Below are positions 8,145 to 16,204 of a stretch of DNA of 54,259 bases, piece after piece. Made by a program: the position numbers and the translations under genes. Below the pieces are notes generated by a model, which had not been told where the DNA came from, ran no database searches, and worked only from the letters and a program-made list of their open reading frames with translations. Positions within the stretch are counted from its first letter, which is position 1. The number at the start of each line of letters is the position of its first letter. The DNA is taken from NCBI GenBank assembly GCA_030652945.1, contig JAUSAI010000100.1:1-54259 (forward strand). Reading direction: 5' to 3'. The stretch is from Caldisericota bacterium (GTDB taxonomy: Bacteria; Caldisericota; Caldisericia; Cryosericales; Cryosericaceae).

Positions 8145-8300
8145 ATGATCGCGCCTGGTGCTCCTGGTGCGCCTGCCGCTCACAAAGGCGAAGCCGATCA
8201 ACCAGTCTTCAATGGGACACACGTCCCGCCCTACGTAGCCACGATTTACTTCATGCGCTGTCGAAATAGTGAGCATTTCGCTGTTTGGCGCGAGGAGTAA
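8145..8300 (+). CDS. Possible 51-residue ORF leading into the next gene
   Basis: ATG 8145 follows an AGGGGAG ribosome-site-like run and stays open to TAA at 8298-8300, three bases before the ATG of the next gene. Its last codons (GAG GAG) double as the ribosome site of that gene, a layout expected of a translated leader. The product starts Ala/Gly/Pro-rich and ends in HFAVWREE; I do not recognise it. It otherwise fills the only gap between the restriction enzyme and the 8304 gene. Confidence 0.4.
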   Translation: MIAPGAPGAPAAHKGEADQPVFNGTHVPPYVATIYFMRCRNSEHFAVWREE

Positions 8301-8303
8301 TTC

Positions 8304-9788
8304 ATGGATAAAGATATCGAAAACGCCGCACGCGCGGCAGGGTGCGCCAGCCATACGTCAGGCTTTTCTGGCTATTTCATCTGGGAAATATGTCCCGACC
8401 TGTTCGCTAGCCAGCTCATGGCGGCCTCCAAGAGGTATGTGCGGTTTTTGAAGAAAGGTGGCATTGTCAAATCCCGTTCTGAAGCTCTGGAGACGGTTGG
8501 CAAGGCTTCAGGTTTCCCGAATTGGCATGCGTTTCACACTGTCGTTCAAGGCCTCTTTGACGCTTTCAACCCCGAAGTGCACTGGCCCCGCCCAAAAGGT
8601 GGGAGAGAGCCCATAAAGACGCTTTCTCACGCATTCGTCTTTATGGTCCAGGCATCTCCGGACTGTGCTCCTACTCCGGACGAACAAAGGGGCCTTGCCA
8701 AAGCCGCCACACAACTGGCCGATGCGTGCGGCAGCGGCCTTGATCCGATGCTGGACATGATCGGCAGGATGAACGGCGCTGACTCATGGGAGGCGCTTCT
8801 GAACAGAAGGCCCGAACAGGCCAAGGGATCGCTCTACGAATTCCAAGTTGATGAGGCTGGCGACGGGCGATTCGTTATCAGCAGCGCGTGCGCGGCCCTC
8901 ATCGATCAGCAGGACGTTCTTTTTCAGGAGTTCCACTCGCGCCCGCAATCTCAGCAGCAAGAATTCGAAGTCCTCTTAGCCAAGGTTCTTGATGCACGTC
9001 CGGATTTTCTTGAAGGGCTACTTGCCAAGGCAGAGGTGCTGCGCTTCAAACATGATCATCGTAGACAACAGGGGAAGATCTTTGTCGATGCAATCGACCG
9101 AGCAAACGCACTACTTCCAGCGGGATTCAAAGGCCAGATCTCGTGGTACGAAATTTCCAACCGGTTCTACCATCGACTGCTCTATGGCGCCATGGTGTGG
9201 CACTCTCACGAGATGCATACATCCAAGGCTGTTGCACTCGCCCGTCGCCAGTTACGCCTCAACAAAAGCGATAACCTTGGTTTGAGGATGTGGCTGCCCG
9301 TGCTACTTGTTGCAGATGGCCAATTTGAAGCTGCAGACAAGGCGTGCAAGAAAATGACTTCCGGTGACGCCTATGTCGACGCGGGCATGGAACTGGTAAA
9401 GGCGATCTGCCATTTTGCAAATCAGCGGCTTCAACAGGCGGCCGAGTCCTTGTACTTGTCAGTGTTCATGTACCCCCCGATGAGGCATGTGATCAGTCTT
9501 GACTTCGATGCGCTCGGTGATGCTGTCAACGACATGCAGTCCATGCGGACAGTCTCGCCAGATGCCGAGACTATGGTGGACCAGTACGTGAGTGCGGCAA
9601 TGCGAACTTATGGGCTTGAGCAGACGTTTGAACAGTGGCTGGCCCGCCCCGCAGTCGCCCTCGCCGAAGCCGCCTTGGCACACGAGTTTCATGCAAACTG
9701 GCGTCAACCAAACGGCTCTATTGGCAAGTGGGAGGCCAACATCAAAAGTCGCGCCGCAACCTTGTCCAAAGCTGCAACTTACGCTTGA
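8304..9788 (+). CDS. TPR (ST7-like) repeat protein with N-terminal domain, function unknown
   Basis: A 494-residue protein. Around residues 50-75 a segment KSRSEALETVGKASGFPNWHAFH resembles a short helical module found beside glyoxalase-like and antitoxin-type proteins. The second half, about 240-400, is helical with a run LRLNKSDNLGLRMWLPVLLVADGQFEAA that matches the ST7-type TPR form (LNPNDNQG.R), so it probably binds another protein. No catalytic motif is visible. ATG 8304 follows GAGGAG. Codon use and base composition are clearly more AT-rich than most of the window. With the restriction enzyme upstream it makes a likely defence-type cargo pair, but no known system has this pair. Confidence 0.55.
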   Translation: MDKDIENAARAAGCASHTSGFSGYFIWEICPDLFASQLMAASKRYVRFLKKGGIVKSRSEALETVGKASGFPNWHAFHTVVQGLFDAFNPEVHWPRPKGGREPIKTLSHAFVFMVQASPDCAPTPDEQRGLAKAATQLADACGSGLDPMLDMIGRMNGADSWEALLNRRPEQAKGSLYEFQVDEAGDGRFVISSACAALIDQQDVLFQEFHSRPQSQQQEFEVLLAKVLDARPDFLEGLLAKAEVLRFKHDHRRQQGKIFVDAIDRANALLPAGFKGQISWYEISNRFYHRLLYGAMVWHSHEMHTSKAVALARRQLRLNKSDNLGLRMWLPVLLVADGQFEAADKACKKMTSGDAYVDAGMELVKAICHFANQRLQQAAESLYLSVFMYPPMRHVISLDFDALGDAVNDMQSMRTVSPDAETMVDQYVSAAMRTYGLEQTFEQWLARPAVALAEAALAHEFHANWRQPNGSIGKWEANIKSRAATLSKAATYA

Positions 9789-9918
9789 CTGTCGACTCCA
9801 TCTACTGGCGAGAGGCCAGGCCCATGCCACGGTCGGTCTTGTGATTCGTAGGTGGTCATCACCTGTCGAAGCGTGCAAGCTCGATGTGTTTGCGACTTTA
9901 ATGGCGTGGAACAGTGGC

Positions 9919-10272
9919 CTAGCTTTTGCGCTTCCTAGCGCGATCCTTGGCAGCCGCCAAGATTGATTCAACGGCGCTATTCGACGGCAACACGACCGCC
10001 GCGGCATCAGCGAGCTTCGCCTTGATCTCGTCATACGAGTCGAGCGCCGTTAGGGTCTTCGATGCCCTTACTACCTGCTCCCCAGACTCGCTTTCTGCCG
10101 TCGAATCGCTCGGCTGGTGCAGGGTCACATGGGTGCGTGCGTGAGGGTTGCCGTCGATGTCTTCTACGGACGCAATCAGGGCTGCATCTACGAGGAAGCG
10201 GCGAGGCACAGGGACGTTTGAAAGTCCGCTCTCAGTGACCGTTAACTCGATGAACGTGCGGCATTCAGACAT
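9919..10272 (-). CDS. Small unknown protein
   Basis: A 117-residue protein with a beta-rich first half (FIELTVTESG..VPRRFLVDAALIASVEDIDG..RTHVTL) and a helical, Arg/Lys-rich C terminus. A DSYDEIKAKL stretch in the middle resembles the end of small FlbD-like beta proteins, but the match is too weak to name it. ATG 10272 is supported by AAGGAAAG upstream. The gene is last in the minus-strand group and lies 120 bp after the 309-residue gene, so it may have its own promoter in that gap. Confidence 0.5.
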   Translation of the reverse strand: MSECRTFIELTVTESGLSNVPVPRRFLVDAALIASVEDIDGNPHARTHVTLHQPSDSTAESESGEQVVRASKTLTALDSYDEIKAKLADAAAVVLPSNSAVESILAAAKDRARKRKS

Positions 10273-10392
10273 GATGCTCTTTCCTTGGGTCAGTTGCACT
10301 GCGGTAGCTGGGCATTTTATGCAAACATGGTCGAGAACATGATCCGTTCCCTCGGAGCTCTACCCTTCTCCAAATGTTGCCTCGGTGAGGTT

Positions 10393-11322
10393 TCAACCCC
10401 GCGGCCTCAAATCAACCCAGGCCCCCCGCCCTTCATCTTCGTCGAGCCGTTCGATCAAGCGCGGAATTTCATCTGCAACCGTCTTCAGGGACTGAACGAC
10501 CCGAGGGTCGTATGCCCACTTCGCCGAATCGAACAGGACACCTGCACTGTGCAAGGCCAGCACCTGAGCCTCCAGCTGGGTCATGGCCAGCCGCACGGCA
10601 TCGTCCTCAAACGGCTGTGCCCAGGTCGTGAAGACTGAGCACAGGCCGCCGGGCCGGCCCACGAGCTTGAACACGTTCCCATCGATGTCGAGGGATGGGA
10701 TCTCGTGAATGGTGGCCAAGTGGATCAGAGGCGCTCTGGCTTGAAAGGCCTTCCAAATCCGCTCATCGATGATGTCAGTGGTTGCCCCCTCGGCGTACCT
10801 GGTCATATACCCACTGACAAGGCATACCATCTTGACGAATTCGCTCTGGTCGATCGAAACGGTGTACGGGCCTTCGAAGTCCAGGCGGGAAATGATGGGC
10901 CCCGCAAGGACATCAAAGTCACGCCGCTCGAATATGGAGAGCATGTCCCCATGGGTCATCCCGACCAACGCGGGCAGAGCGCTGAAGGCCACGGGCGGCT
11001 CGCCAGTGGCCACTGCGTGATCGTTGATCCATGCCTGCAGCTCCAGCTCTGCCGGGATGTGGCAAAGCAGCGCTTTCTCGGCGACTGAAGCCAGTTGCTC
11101 GATGTCGCCAGGAAGAACGATTTCAATGGTCCCGGCCGGTGTGGGCACCTCGATCTGATGGTAGTGAACGACAGATCCAGGGGAGCCGAGTTTCAGGAAC
11201 CGCACCTGCTGGAGGTCGTAGTTCACGCACAGGTCATAGAGCTCCATCTTCTGGCCACCTGGCGAGGTCACGGCGTACAAAATCCCGCGCAGGGGTTCCA
11301 CGGGGTCGATGTTCTCGGGCAT
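10393..11322 (-). CDS. Unknown 309-residue protein
   Basis: I do not recognise this protein. It is soluble, acidic and of mixed alpha/beta character, with no signal peptide, membrane segment or catalytic motif. ATG 11322 is chosen because AAAAGGA sits just upstream; in-frame codons before it lack the protein's composition. The gene follows the 70-residue gene at 87 bp and probably belongs to the operon starting at 12300. That operon contains a cell-wall-opening enzyme, so a role in transfer is possible but not shown. Confidence 0.5.
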   Translation of the reverse strand: MPENIDPVEPLRGILYAVTSPGGQKMELYDLCVNYDLQQVRFLKLGSPGSVVHYHQIEVPTPAGTIEIVLPGDIEQLASVAEKALLCHIPAELELQAWINDHAVATGEPPVAFSALPALVGMTHGDMLSIFERRDFDVLAGPIISRLDFEGPYTVSIDQSEFVKMVCLVSGYMTRYAEGATTDIIDERIWKAFQARAPLIHLATIHEIPSLDIDGNVFKLVGRPGGLCSVFTTWAQPFEDDAVRLAMTQLEAQVLALHSAGVLFDSAKWAYDPRVVQSLKTVADEIPRLIERLDEDEGRGAWVDLRPRG

Positions 11323-11408
11323 CAGGATTCCTTTTCTGTTTCGCGGTAGAGCTTCACCGCATCCCTCGATTCTTTCGAGGCCAAACCTGAAAAGCAAATC
11401 CCGGCTGG

Positions 11409-11621
11409 CTACCCTGCAAGGGTGAACGCGGGCACCACCATTGCATTGCCGATGACCAGGTCAGGCGCTGCAGGGCCTCCAACCGCATGCTGGCGCGTCC
11501 CGTCGGGCAGATGGCGGTCATGCGTGACCGACATACCGGCCGCGCGCCAGAAGTAGGGTGGACTCAAAGCCTCCCAAGCCATGCATTGATTGTCGACATA
11601 GGCGTGGTGGTCGAGGCTCAC
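11409..11621 (-). CDS. Small 70-residue protein with GTG start
   Basis: GTG at 11621 lies 7-8 bp after a strong ribosome site AAAGGAGA and overlaps the TGA of the transglycosylase gene as GTGA, so it is translationally coupled. The product (DHHAYVDNQCMAWEALSPP... to a hydrophobic VIGNAMVVPAFTLAG tail) is not recognised. The longer frame upstream of the GTG lies inside the transglycosylase gene and is not used. Confidence 0.5.
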   Translation of the reverse strand: MSLDHHAYVDNQCMAWEALSPPYFWRAAGMSVTHDRHLPDGTRQHAVGGPAAPDLVIGNAMVVPAFTLAG

Positions 11622-12112
11622 TTTCTGATCTCCTTTGGCCGGCGCAGCGGCGGCACGTTCTGGATAGTGCCCCGCACCACGCCAGCTCGGACCATCTCGT
11701 TGAAGAGCATGATCTGGTACCGGCCGTTGAAGTATGGGGTTTCGGAGTGATAGGCGGCGATAGCGAACCAGGTGTTCCCCCACTTGGCGATCTTCCTGCT
11801 GACCTTCCAGGCCGCCACGAAGGTGCTCACGCAAGGGTCCATCAACTCCCTCTCCGTGATGCCGAAGCGGCTGAGTTCCTTGAAGTGGATCGAGTTGATG
11901 CCGGCGATCCCCACATCGATCGAACCATTCGAGTTTCTGGTCACGACGCTGGGGTTCATTCGGGACTCGATCATCAGGATCGCACGCAAGATGTCTGCAT
12001 TCACCCTGTGGGTTTGCGCCGCCGGCTCAATGCATCGATCAGGCCTGGCTGAACTGTGAGCAGCGGCCGATCCGAAGACGAACAGGGCAACCAGAAGGAA
12101 GCGCAGCTTCAT
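11618..12112 (-). CDS. Lytic transglycosylase (VirB1-type), conjugation-associated
   Basis: A 164-residue protein. Residues 1-19 form a signal peptide (KLRFLLVALFVFGSAAA), so it acts in the periplasm. The SLT-type fold begins at about residue 40. AILMIESRMNP contains the expected catalytic Glu, and GIAGINSIHF and AAYHSE follow in the usual order. Such enzymes cut peptidoglycan glycan strands so that a secretion channel can cross the wall; small stand-alone versions accompany conjugation systems. ATG 12112 overlaps the upstream stop as ATGA. The natural partner is the type IVB channel at the right end of the window. Confidence 0.75.
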   Translation of the reverse strand: MKLRFLLVALFVFGSAAAHSSARPDRCIEPAAQTHRVNADILRAILMIESRMNPSVVTRNSNGSIDVGIAGINSIHFKELSRFGITERELMDPCVSTFVAAWKVSRKIAKWGNTWFAIAAYHSETPYFNGRYQIMLFNEMVRAGVVRGTIQNVPPLRRPKEIRK

Positions 12113-12300
12113 TCCTGATCGCCCGTCATGCTGCACTCAATGTGGAGATGGTGCCAGATGGCTGCGAGCACCGCCCCCATGGTCATCTCTGGCCACATCG
12201 TGCCCCCATCGCCGGCCGAGATTGCCTGCGCCAAGACGCTCCCCAGGAGCAACAAGCTCCCCAGAGCGGTACCAGCGCGCAGTATCCGTAGGCGGTTCAT
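12109..12300 (-). CDS. Small exported or membrane protein, probably leaderless
   Basis: A 63-residue protein with a basic N terminus and a hydrophobic stretch (ALGSLLLLGSVLAQAISA) that reads as a signal peptide or membrane anchor. A second weakly hydrophobic segment precedes a short acidic tail. It is not recognised; a pilin-like or entry-exclusion-like role is conceivable. There is no ribosome site. The ATG at 12300 lies 6 bp after a TAGAAT -10 box, so the transcript probably starts at or next to the start codon. It leads the operon with the lytic transglycosylase. Confidence 0.5.
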   Translation of the reverse strand: MNRLRILRAGTALGSLLLLGSVLAQAISAGDGGTMWPEMTMGAVLAAIWHHLHIECSMTGDQE

Positions 12301-12306
12301 GCGTTT

Positions 12307-12335
12307 ATTCTATTCGTGGCTGTACCTTTGCGCAA
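12307..12335 (-). promoter_or_regulatory. Minus-strand promoter of the 12300 operon
   Basis: On the minus strand TTGCGC (12330-12335), a 17-bp spacer and TAGAAT (12307-12312) form a good sigma70-type promoter. The -10 box ends 6 bp before the ATG at 12300. The -35 box overlaps the TTGCGCAA palindrome, part of the TTTGCG element at 12327-12332 shared with other promoters of the element. Confidence 0.6.
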
Positions 12336-12387
12336 CTCACGTTTATATGAGCAAGCGCCAAAATGCGTAATCCAGACCGCTTTCGGC

Positions 12388-12417
12388 TTGTGTATTTATA
12401 TTTCGTGTGTATATACT
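12388..12417 (+). promoter_or_regulatory. Plus-strand promoter of the 12424 regulator, leaderless layout
   Basis: TTGTGT (12388-12393), an 18-bp spacer and TATACT (12412-12417) lie with only 6 bp between the -10 box and the ATG at 12424. There is no ribosome site in between. The same TTGTGT -35 is seen at 1315 and 29165. Confidence 0.6.
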
Positions 12418-12423
12418 GGCGCA

Positions 12424-12792
12424 ATGCTAAACAGAACCGCACGAGTTGAAAGCCTTTACCACCAGGTAGCCGCCTTCATTGGTCGGTGTGACTGCGCGTT
12501 GGAGCGTCATGTGATCGACCAGGCCTTCCCCAAAGTCGAGCCCAAACGCATCAGCAAGGCACTGGAGAACGCGGCACACCGCCGCCTGATTCACAGCGTT
12601 GGCCGTGGTCAATACCGGGCCGGCCCCAAACCCGAGCCCACGTCGAACATGCGCAACTCCTGGCTATCCCAGGCCGAGCTGGATGCTATGGCGCAAGCCA
12701 TCCTTCCCACCGCGCTGAGCAATCGCACTCCCATCGAAACCGCCTGGTTCGGGGTGGCGCGCACCGGGCGCGCATCGGCGATGTCCGCCTGA
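12424..12792 (+). CDS. Winged-helix-type transcriptional regulator
   Basis: A 122-residue protein. Residues about 8-65 form a helix-turn-helix-type domain: a helical VESLYHQVAAFIG, then the recognition region RHVIDQAFPKVEPKRISKALENAAHRRLIHSVGRGQYR, which reads as a winged helix with a basic wing. The C-terminal half is helical and not recognised. It is probably leaderless and stands divergent from the transglycosylase operon, so it may control both directions through the TTTGCG or palindromic sites between them. It could also be the regulator of the shared sites elsewhere in the window (inference). Confidence 0.55.
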   Translation: MLNRTARVESLYHQVAAFIGRCDCALERHVIDQAFPKVEPKRISKALENAAHRRLIHSVGRGQYRAGPKPEPTSNMRNSWLSQAELDAMAQAILPTALSNRTPIETAWFGVARTGRASAMSA

Positions 12793-12801
12793 AGGCGACG
12801 T

Positions 12802-12818
12802 CTTGCCGTACCGGCAAG
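12802..12818. promoter_or_regulatory. Perfect 7-bp hairpin before the 12892 gene
   Basis: CTTGCCG (12802-12808) and CGGCAAG (12812-12818) pair perfectly around a 3-base loop, in the 99-bp gap between the regulator and the giant gene. No T-run follows, so it is not a typical terminator. It could be an operator or a transcript-level control element for the downstream gene. Confidence 0.45.
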
Positions 12819-12891
12819 GGACTGGTGCGCGACTCGGCCACGATCAGACCCACGTGTCAGGTGCCCAACCCTGCTGCCAATGAGGATCACC

Positions 12892-15800
12892 ATGGATTTC
12901 GCCACCAAGACTGAGCAGCTGCACCAGTTGGGACACGACGGCACCTTTGAAGCCGAAAACGACCCCGCGCTGACGCGCACCGGGACCAGTGATCGCCTGG
13001 AGCCAGGTCAATACTGGCAGCTTGTCAAAGACCTGCGAATCGAACATCCGAGCTTCAAAGGGCATTTCACGAGGCTCAGTTCTGGTGATGTGCATCTGTT
13101 GGTCGACCTGTTCGAGTTCGAGGGAGTCCTCCATTCGGCCATCATCCTGGGTCACCCCGGCCAGACAGGTTCGTCGTTCGAGAAATACACCATCCTGATT
13201 CAGGATTTTCTGAGTCACTTCGAGCCAGTCCTCATGGATGAGGCCAATGCCATCCGGGCGAAGGAGCAAGCTGAAGTCATGGCTGAGGTCGAGGAGATCC
13301 AGAAGGAGATGGCTGATGCACAGGCCAACCCCTTGGCCCTGCCCGGCGTGCAGGAGGCGATCGAAGCCGCCGTGGTGGAGTTCGACCAGAAGGAGACGGT
13401 TCGCGTCCAGGCCGAGGTAGCAGACATCCAAAAGCGGGAGACCGACCTCCGGCGAATTCACCGAAGGGCAGCAAGACGCTCTGAGGCCAAGGGCAACCCG
13501 ATCGCCCTTCGGCGCACAACGATCTCTGACCGTCTGGACGTGATGATCAGCGAAGGCGTCACGGCTGACACCTCGCGCGAACTTGCGCTGGAAGCTGGAC
13601 GCCGTGTGGCCATGGCCACGGCAGTCTCTGGCTGGCTTCAGGAGCGCAGCAAGCAGATGACCACCACCCTGAAGCGACTCACGCCATATTTCATGGAAAA
13701 GGGTGAGGTCGCGCTGGCCCAATCCAAGCGGGCGATCGACTACGTGAGCGAGCTGGGCAAGGGGATTGCCTCGCTCAAACTCTACACCGGCGAAGGTGTC
13801 GACGTGGCGCCCGTGCGCGAAGGCGAGCATGCTCCAACGCATGAGCCACTGACGATTTTTCAGGGCAAGCGATTCATGGACGAAGAGCTGGCTGTCTGGG
13901 CGGACGTGGGCGAAGGCTTCGACTGGACCGACCAATCGGCATTCTTCAAGGCCCTTCGGGAAGATGACCGTCTTCGCGATCAGGTCCTGCCCGCTGCGCG
14001 CTGCGTGGTGAGCATGGCGGTCACTCGCCGGCGTATCGAATACGGCCGCGATGTCGACCCGTTCACCAAGTTGATGAACGAAATGGCGAACAAGCGCGTG
14101 TTCCTCCTGGTGCGCAACGGCGAGAACGTGTGCGCCGTCTACTCCAGTGAACCTTCGCACGAAGCCGCCTGGAGGCTTTTCCCGACCCGTGATGACATCA
14201 CGTCCCCATTTGTGGGACGGGACGGCACGCAGATCGGGCTGACAGATGTTGCGTTCGGAAAAGCCAGCCAGAGGTTTGAGGATCAGGCCCTGCACTACCT
14301 GCGTTTCCTCATCCTGCTTTGCGGCCTGGATCACCGCGAGCGCCTCTTCGGTGAGTTCTACCCACCCGAGCGCGCGATGTCGTTCATGTCCAAGGGGTTC
14401 CAGTCGAGCTACATGCGCTTCATCGAGGACGATGACGACGGCCTGGCGTTGGCACAAGACAACGCTGTGTCCGTTGATGAATGGATCGTGGCCCACAACC
14501 GCAACCTGCGATCAGGCTCGCGGGTGGTCGTCGGCCGCAGCGAGGGCCTCCACCAGGCGTGTCCATCGGTCAAGCGCCAGTACAACCTGAAATTCTCCGA
14601 CAACGCCAAGTGGACAGCGCATGTGGTGCAGACCAAGTCAAAGCATCTCTGCATCGGGGTGGCCACCGTGGACAACCGCGCGACCGGAACGGCAATCGCC
14701 TGGTTGACCGGCCCTACAGCACCAAAAATGGACGACTGGTTCCTTTGCGTCGATCAGGTGCAGATCCATGAGGTTCACCGCTATATCCACAGCAGACGCA
14801 ACCGCGCGGGCTCGATCGCCTGGCTGCGCACATTGCGAAGAGTGCAGTTCATCCTGGAAGCTGACCTCGTGGCCGAAAAGGACCTGCGATCGCATTTGCG
14901 CTCTGTCGCAGTTGAGGCCGGTGTTCTGGCCGAGTCCGAATTGGACAGCGCCGTCAGCCACGCCATCGGCGTCTGGCGGGCAGACCACCGCGGCGCAGCC
15001 GCACCGACGCTGGACGACAAGCGAGGCGTCAGCGCCCTCCTCACCCTGCTCTACCCTGCTGACGTGGTGGCCGGCAGCATGCGGCCCCTGGCCGAGGCCT
15101 ACGCCAAAGACCAGGGCCTGGTGCCACTCAAGCTCACCCGCGACGGAAAGAGCCGGCTGTGCCTCTACGTTGAGGTGCCAGAAGCTGAGCGCGCCCAGTA
15201 CGGATCAGGTCTGATCTGGGGATGGGTGCGCCGCATGGTCATCTCCTTCAAGAACGATCGCATCAGCGTGACCTCCAGCTCCCAGGTGTGGCTGCAGGCA
15301 GGGATCGTGGATGCCTCGGAGATAGAGCTCCATGCCTGGGCCGAGTTGGACCAATGGCTCAATCCAAGAGCGGCGCCCTGCACGCTTGCGGCGCTTGTGG
15401 AGTGGAACAGCCGCGTGGCCATCACCACAGAGATGATCGCGTCATGGGGTGCCCAGGTGAATGGTCGAGGCACGGAACTTCCCGATGAAATCTACCGCGC
15501 CATCACCAAGGAAATGGCAATCCTGCAGGAGCACACCTATTTCTCGTCTGCATGGGTATCGCTTCCGGTGGGGATGTACCAGATGACCCGCGAGTCGCCA
15601 GTGATGCGCGTGTTCATGACGGCAGCGGCCGTTCCTTTGGTGTTCACGCATGGCAGCGCGGAGCAAAAGGCCGACGTGCGCCGCTTTATGCACCGATCGC
15701 GCGGCGGCCGCAACACTGGGGAAAGTCTCAAATGGTCGGTCTATGTTTGCAGTGAGCACGTCAAGGGCTACACCACCAGGCTAGGGCTGGTGGATCCCAA

Positions 15801-16194
15801 ATGGGCCACCATCGAAAGCCACCGCCGAGGTGGTACGAAATCTAAATCGAGGCAGGGGACCCGAGCCGAGCGCCGAGCTGCAGGTGGCCAGCCGTACCAC
15901 TCCAGTGAGACAGTGAAACTCTCGCACAACCGGGCATTTGATAGCCTGATGGAAGTGGCGCCGCTCAAACGACGGGCCTTCTACAAATCACTCAAAAACC
16001 GAGTCAGCTGGATTTTCGGTGTCAGTGATGATTCGGTCCCTGAGCGCCGAAAGCAGGAGAAGCTGAAGCGATATGCTGGGCGCCCTCCCCTTGCTGTGGA
16101 TCTCAGCCCAGTGGTGTGGGATGCCAAGCTGGGCCGGTCGCTGGCCAACCGGTATTTCTCCGGGAAACGCACCAACACCACCACGCCGGTATAG
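12892..16194 (+). CDS. Very large unknown protein (1,100 residues)
   Basis: I do not recognise any known family. It has no signal peptide or membrane span. A coiled coil covers about residues 115-200 (AKEQAEVMAEVEEIQKEMADAQ onward). The central and C-terminal parts are mixed alpha/beta, with many Trp and Arg residues, and the last 150 residues are strongly basic (SRGGRNTGESLKWSV; a GTKSKSRQGTRAERR stretch), which suits nucleic-acid binding. No Walker, nuclease or protease motif stands out. ATG 12892 is taken because GAGG lies 7 bp before it; ATG 12880 is possible. The tyrosine recombinase begins 10 bp after its stop, so the two are probably co-transcribed and act together. Confidence 0.6.
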   Translation: MDFATKTEQLHQLGHDGTFEAENDPALTRTGTSDRLEPGQYWQLVKDLRIEHPSFKGHFTRLSSGDVHLLVDLFEFEGVLHSAIILGHPGQTGSSFEKYTILIQDFLSHFEPVLMDEANAIRAKEQAEVMAEVEEIQKEMADAQANPLALPGVQEAIEAAVVEFDQKETVRVQAEVADIQKRETDLRRIHRRAARRSEAKGNPIALRRTTISDRLDVMISEGVTADTSRELALEAGRRVAMATAVSGWLQERSKQMTTTLKRLTPYFMEKGEVALAQSKRAIDYVSELGKGIASLKLYTGEGVDVAPVREGEHAPTHEPLTIFQGKRFMDEELAVWADVGEGFDWTDQSAFFKALREDDRLRDQVLPAARCVVSMAVTRRRIEYGRDVDPFTKLMNEMANKRVFLLVRNGENVCAVYSSEPSHEAAWRLFPTRDDITSPFVGRDGTQIGLTDVAFGKASQRFEDQALHYLRFLILLCGLDHRERLFGEFYPPERAMSFMSKGFQSSYMRFIEDDDDGLALAQDNAVSVDEWIVAHNRNLRSGSRVVVGRSEGLHQACPSVKRQYNLKFSDNAKWTAHVVQTKSKHLCIGVATVDNRATGTAIAWLTGPTAPKMDDWFLCVDQVQIHEVHRYIHSRRNRAGSIAWLRTLRRVQFILEADLVAEKDLRSHLRSVAVEAGVLAESELDSAVSHAIGVWRADHRGAAAPTLDDKRGVSALLTLLYPADVVAGSMRPLAEAYAKDQGLVPLKLTRDGKSRLCLYVEVPEAERAQYGSGLIWGWVRRMVISFKNDRISVTSSSQVWLQAGIVDASEIELHAWAELDQWLNPRAAPCTLAALVEWNSRVAITTEMIASWGAQVNGRGTELPDEIYRAITKEMAILQEHTYFSSAWVSLPVGMYQMTRESPVMRVFMTAAAVPLVFTHGSAEQKADVRRFMHRSRGGRNTGESLKWSVYVCSEHVKGYTTRLGLVDPKWATIESHRRGGTKSKSRQGTRAERRAAGGQPYHSSETVKLSHNRAFDSLMEVAPLKRRAFYKSLKNRVSWIFGVSDDSVPERRKQEKLKRYAGRPPLAVDLSPVVWDAKLGRSLANRYFSGKRTNTTTPV

Positions 16195-16204
16195 AGTTCG
16201 TCCT

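Noticed and set aside
12802-12818. Rho-independent terminator
   Set aside because: The stem is perfect but no T-run follows; kept only as a hairpin of unknown role.
12844-14496. 550-residue open frame on the minus strand
   Set aside because: It lies wholly opposite the 12892-16194 gene, whose plus-strand frame has consistent GC-rich third positions; the antisense product is low in complexity and has no ribosome site.
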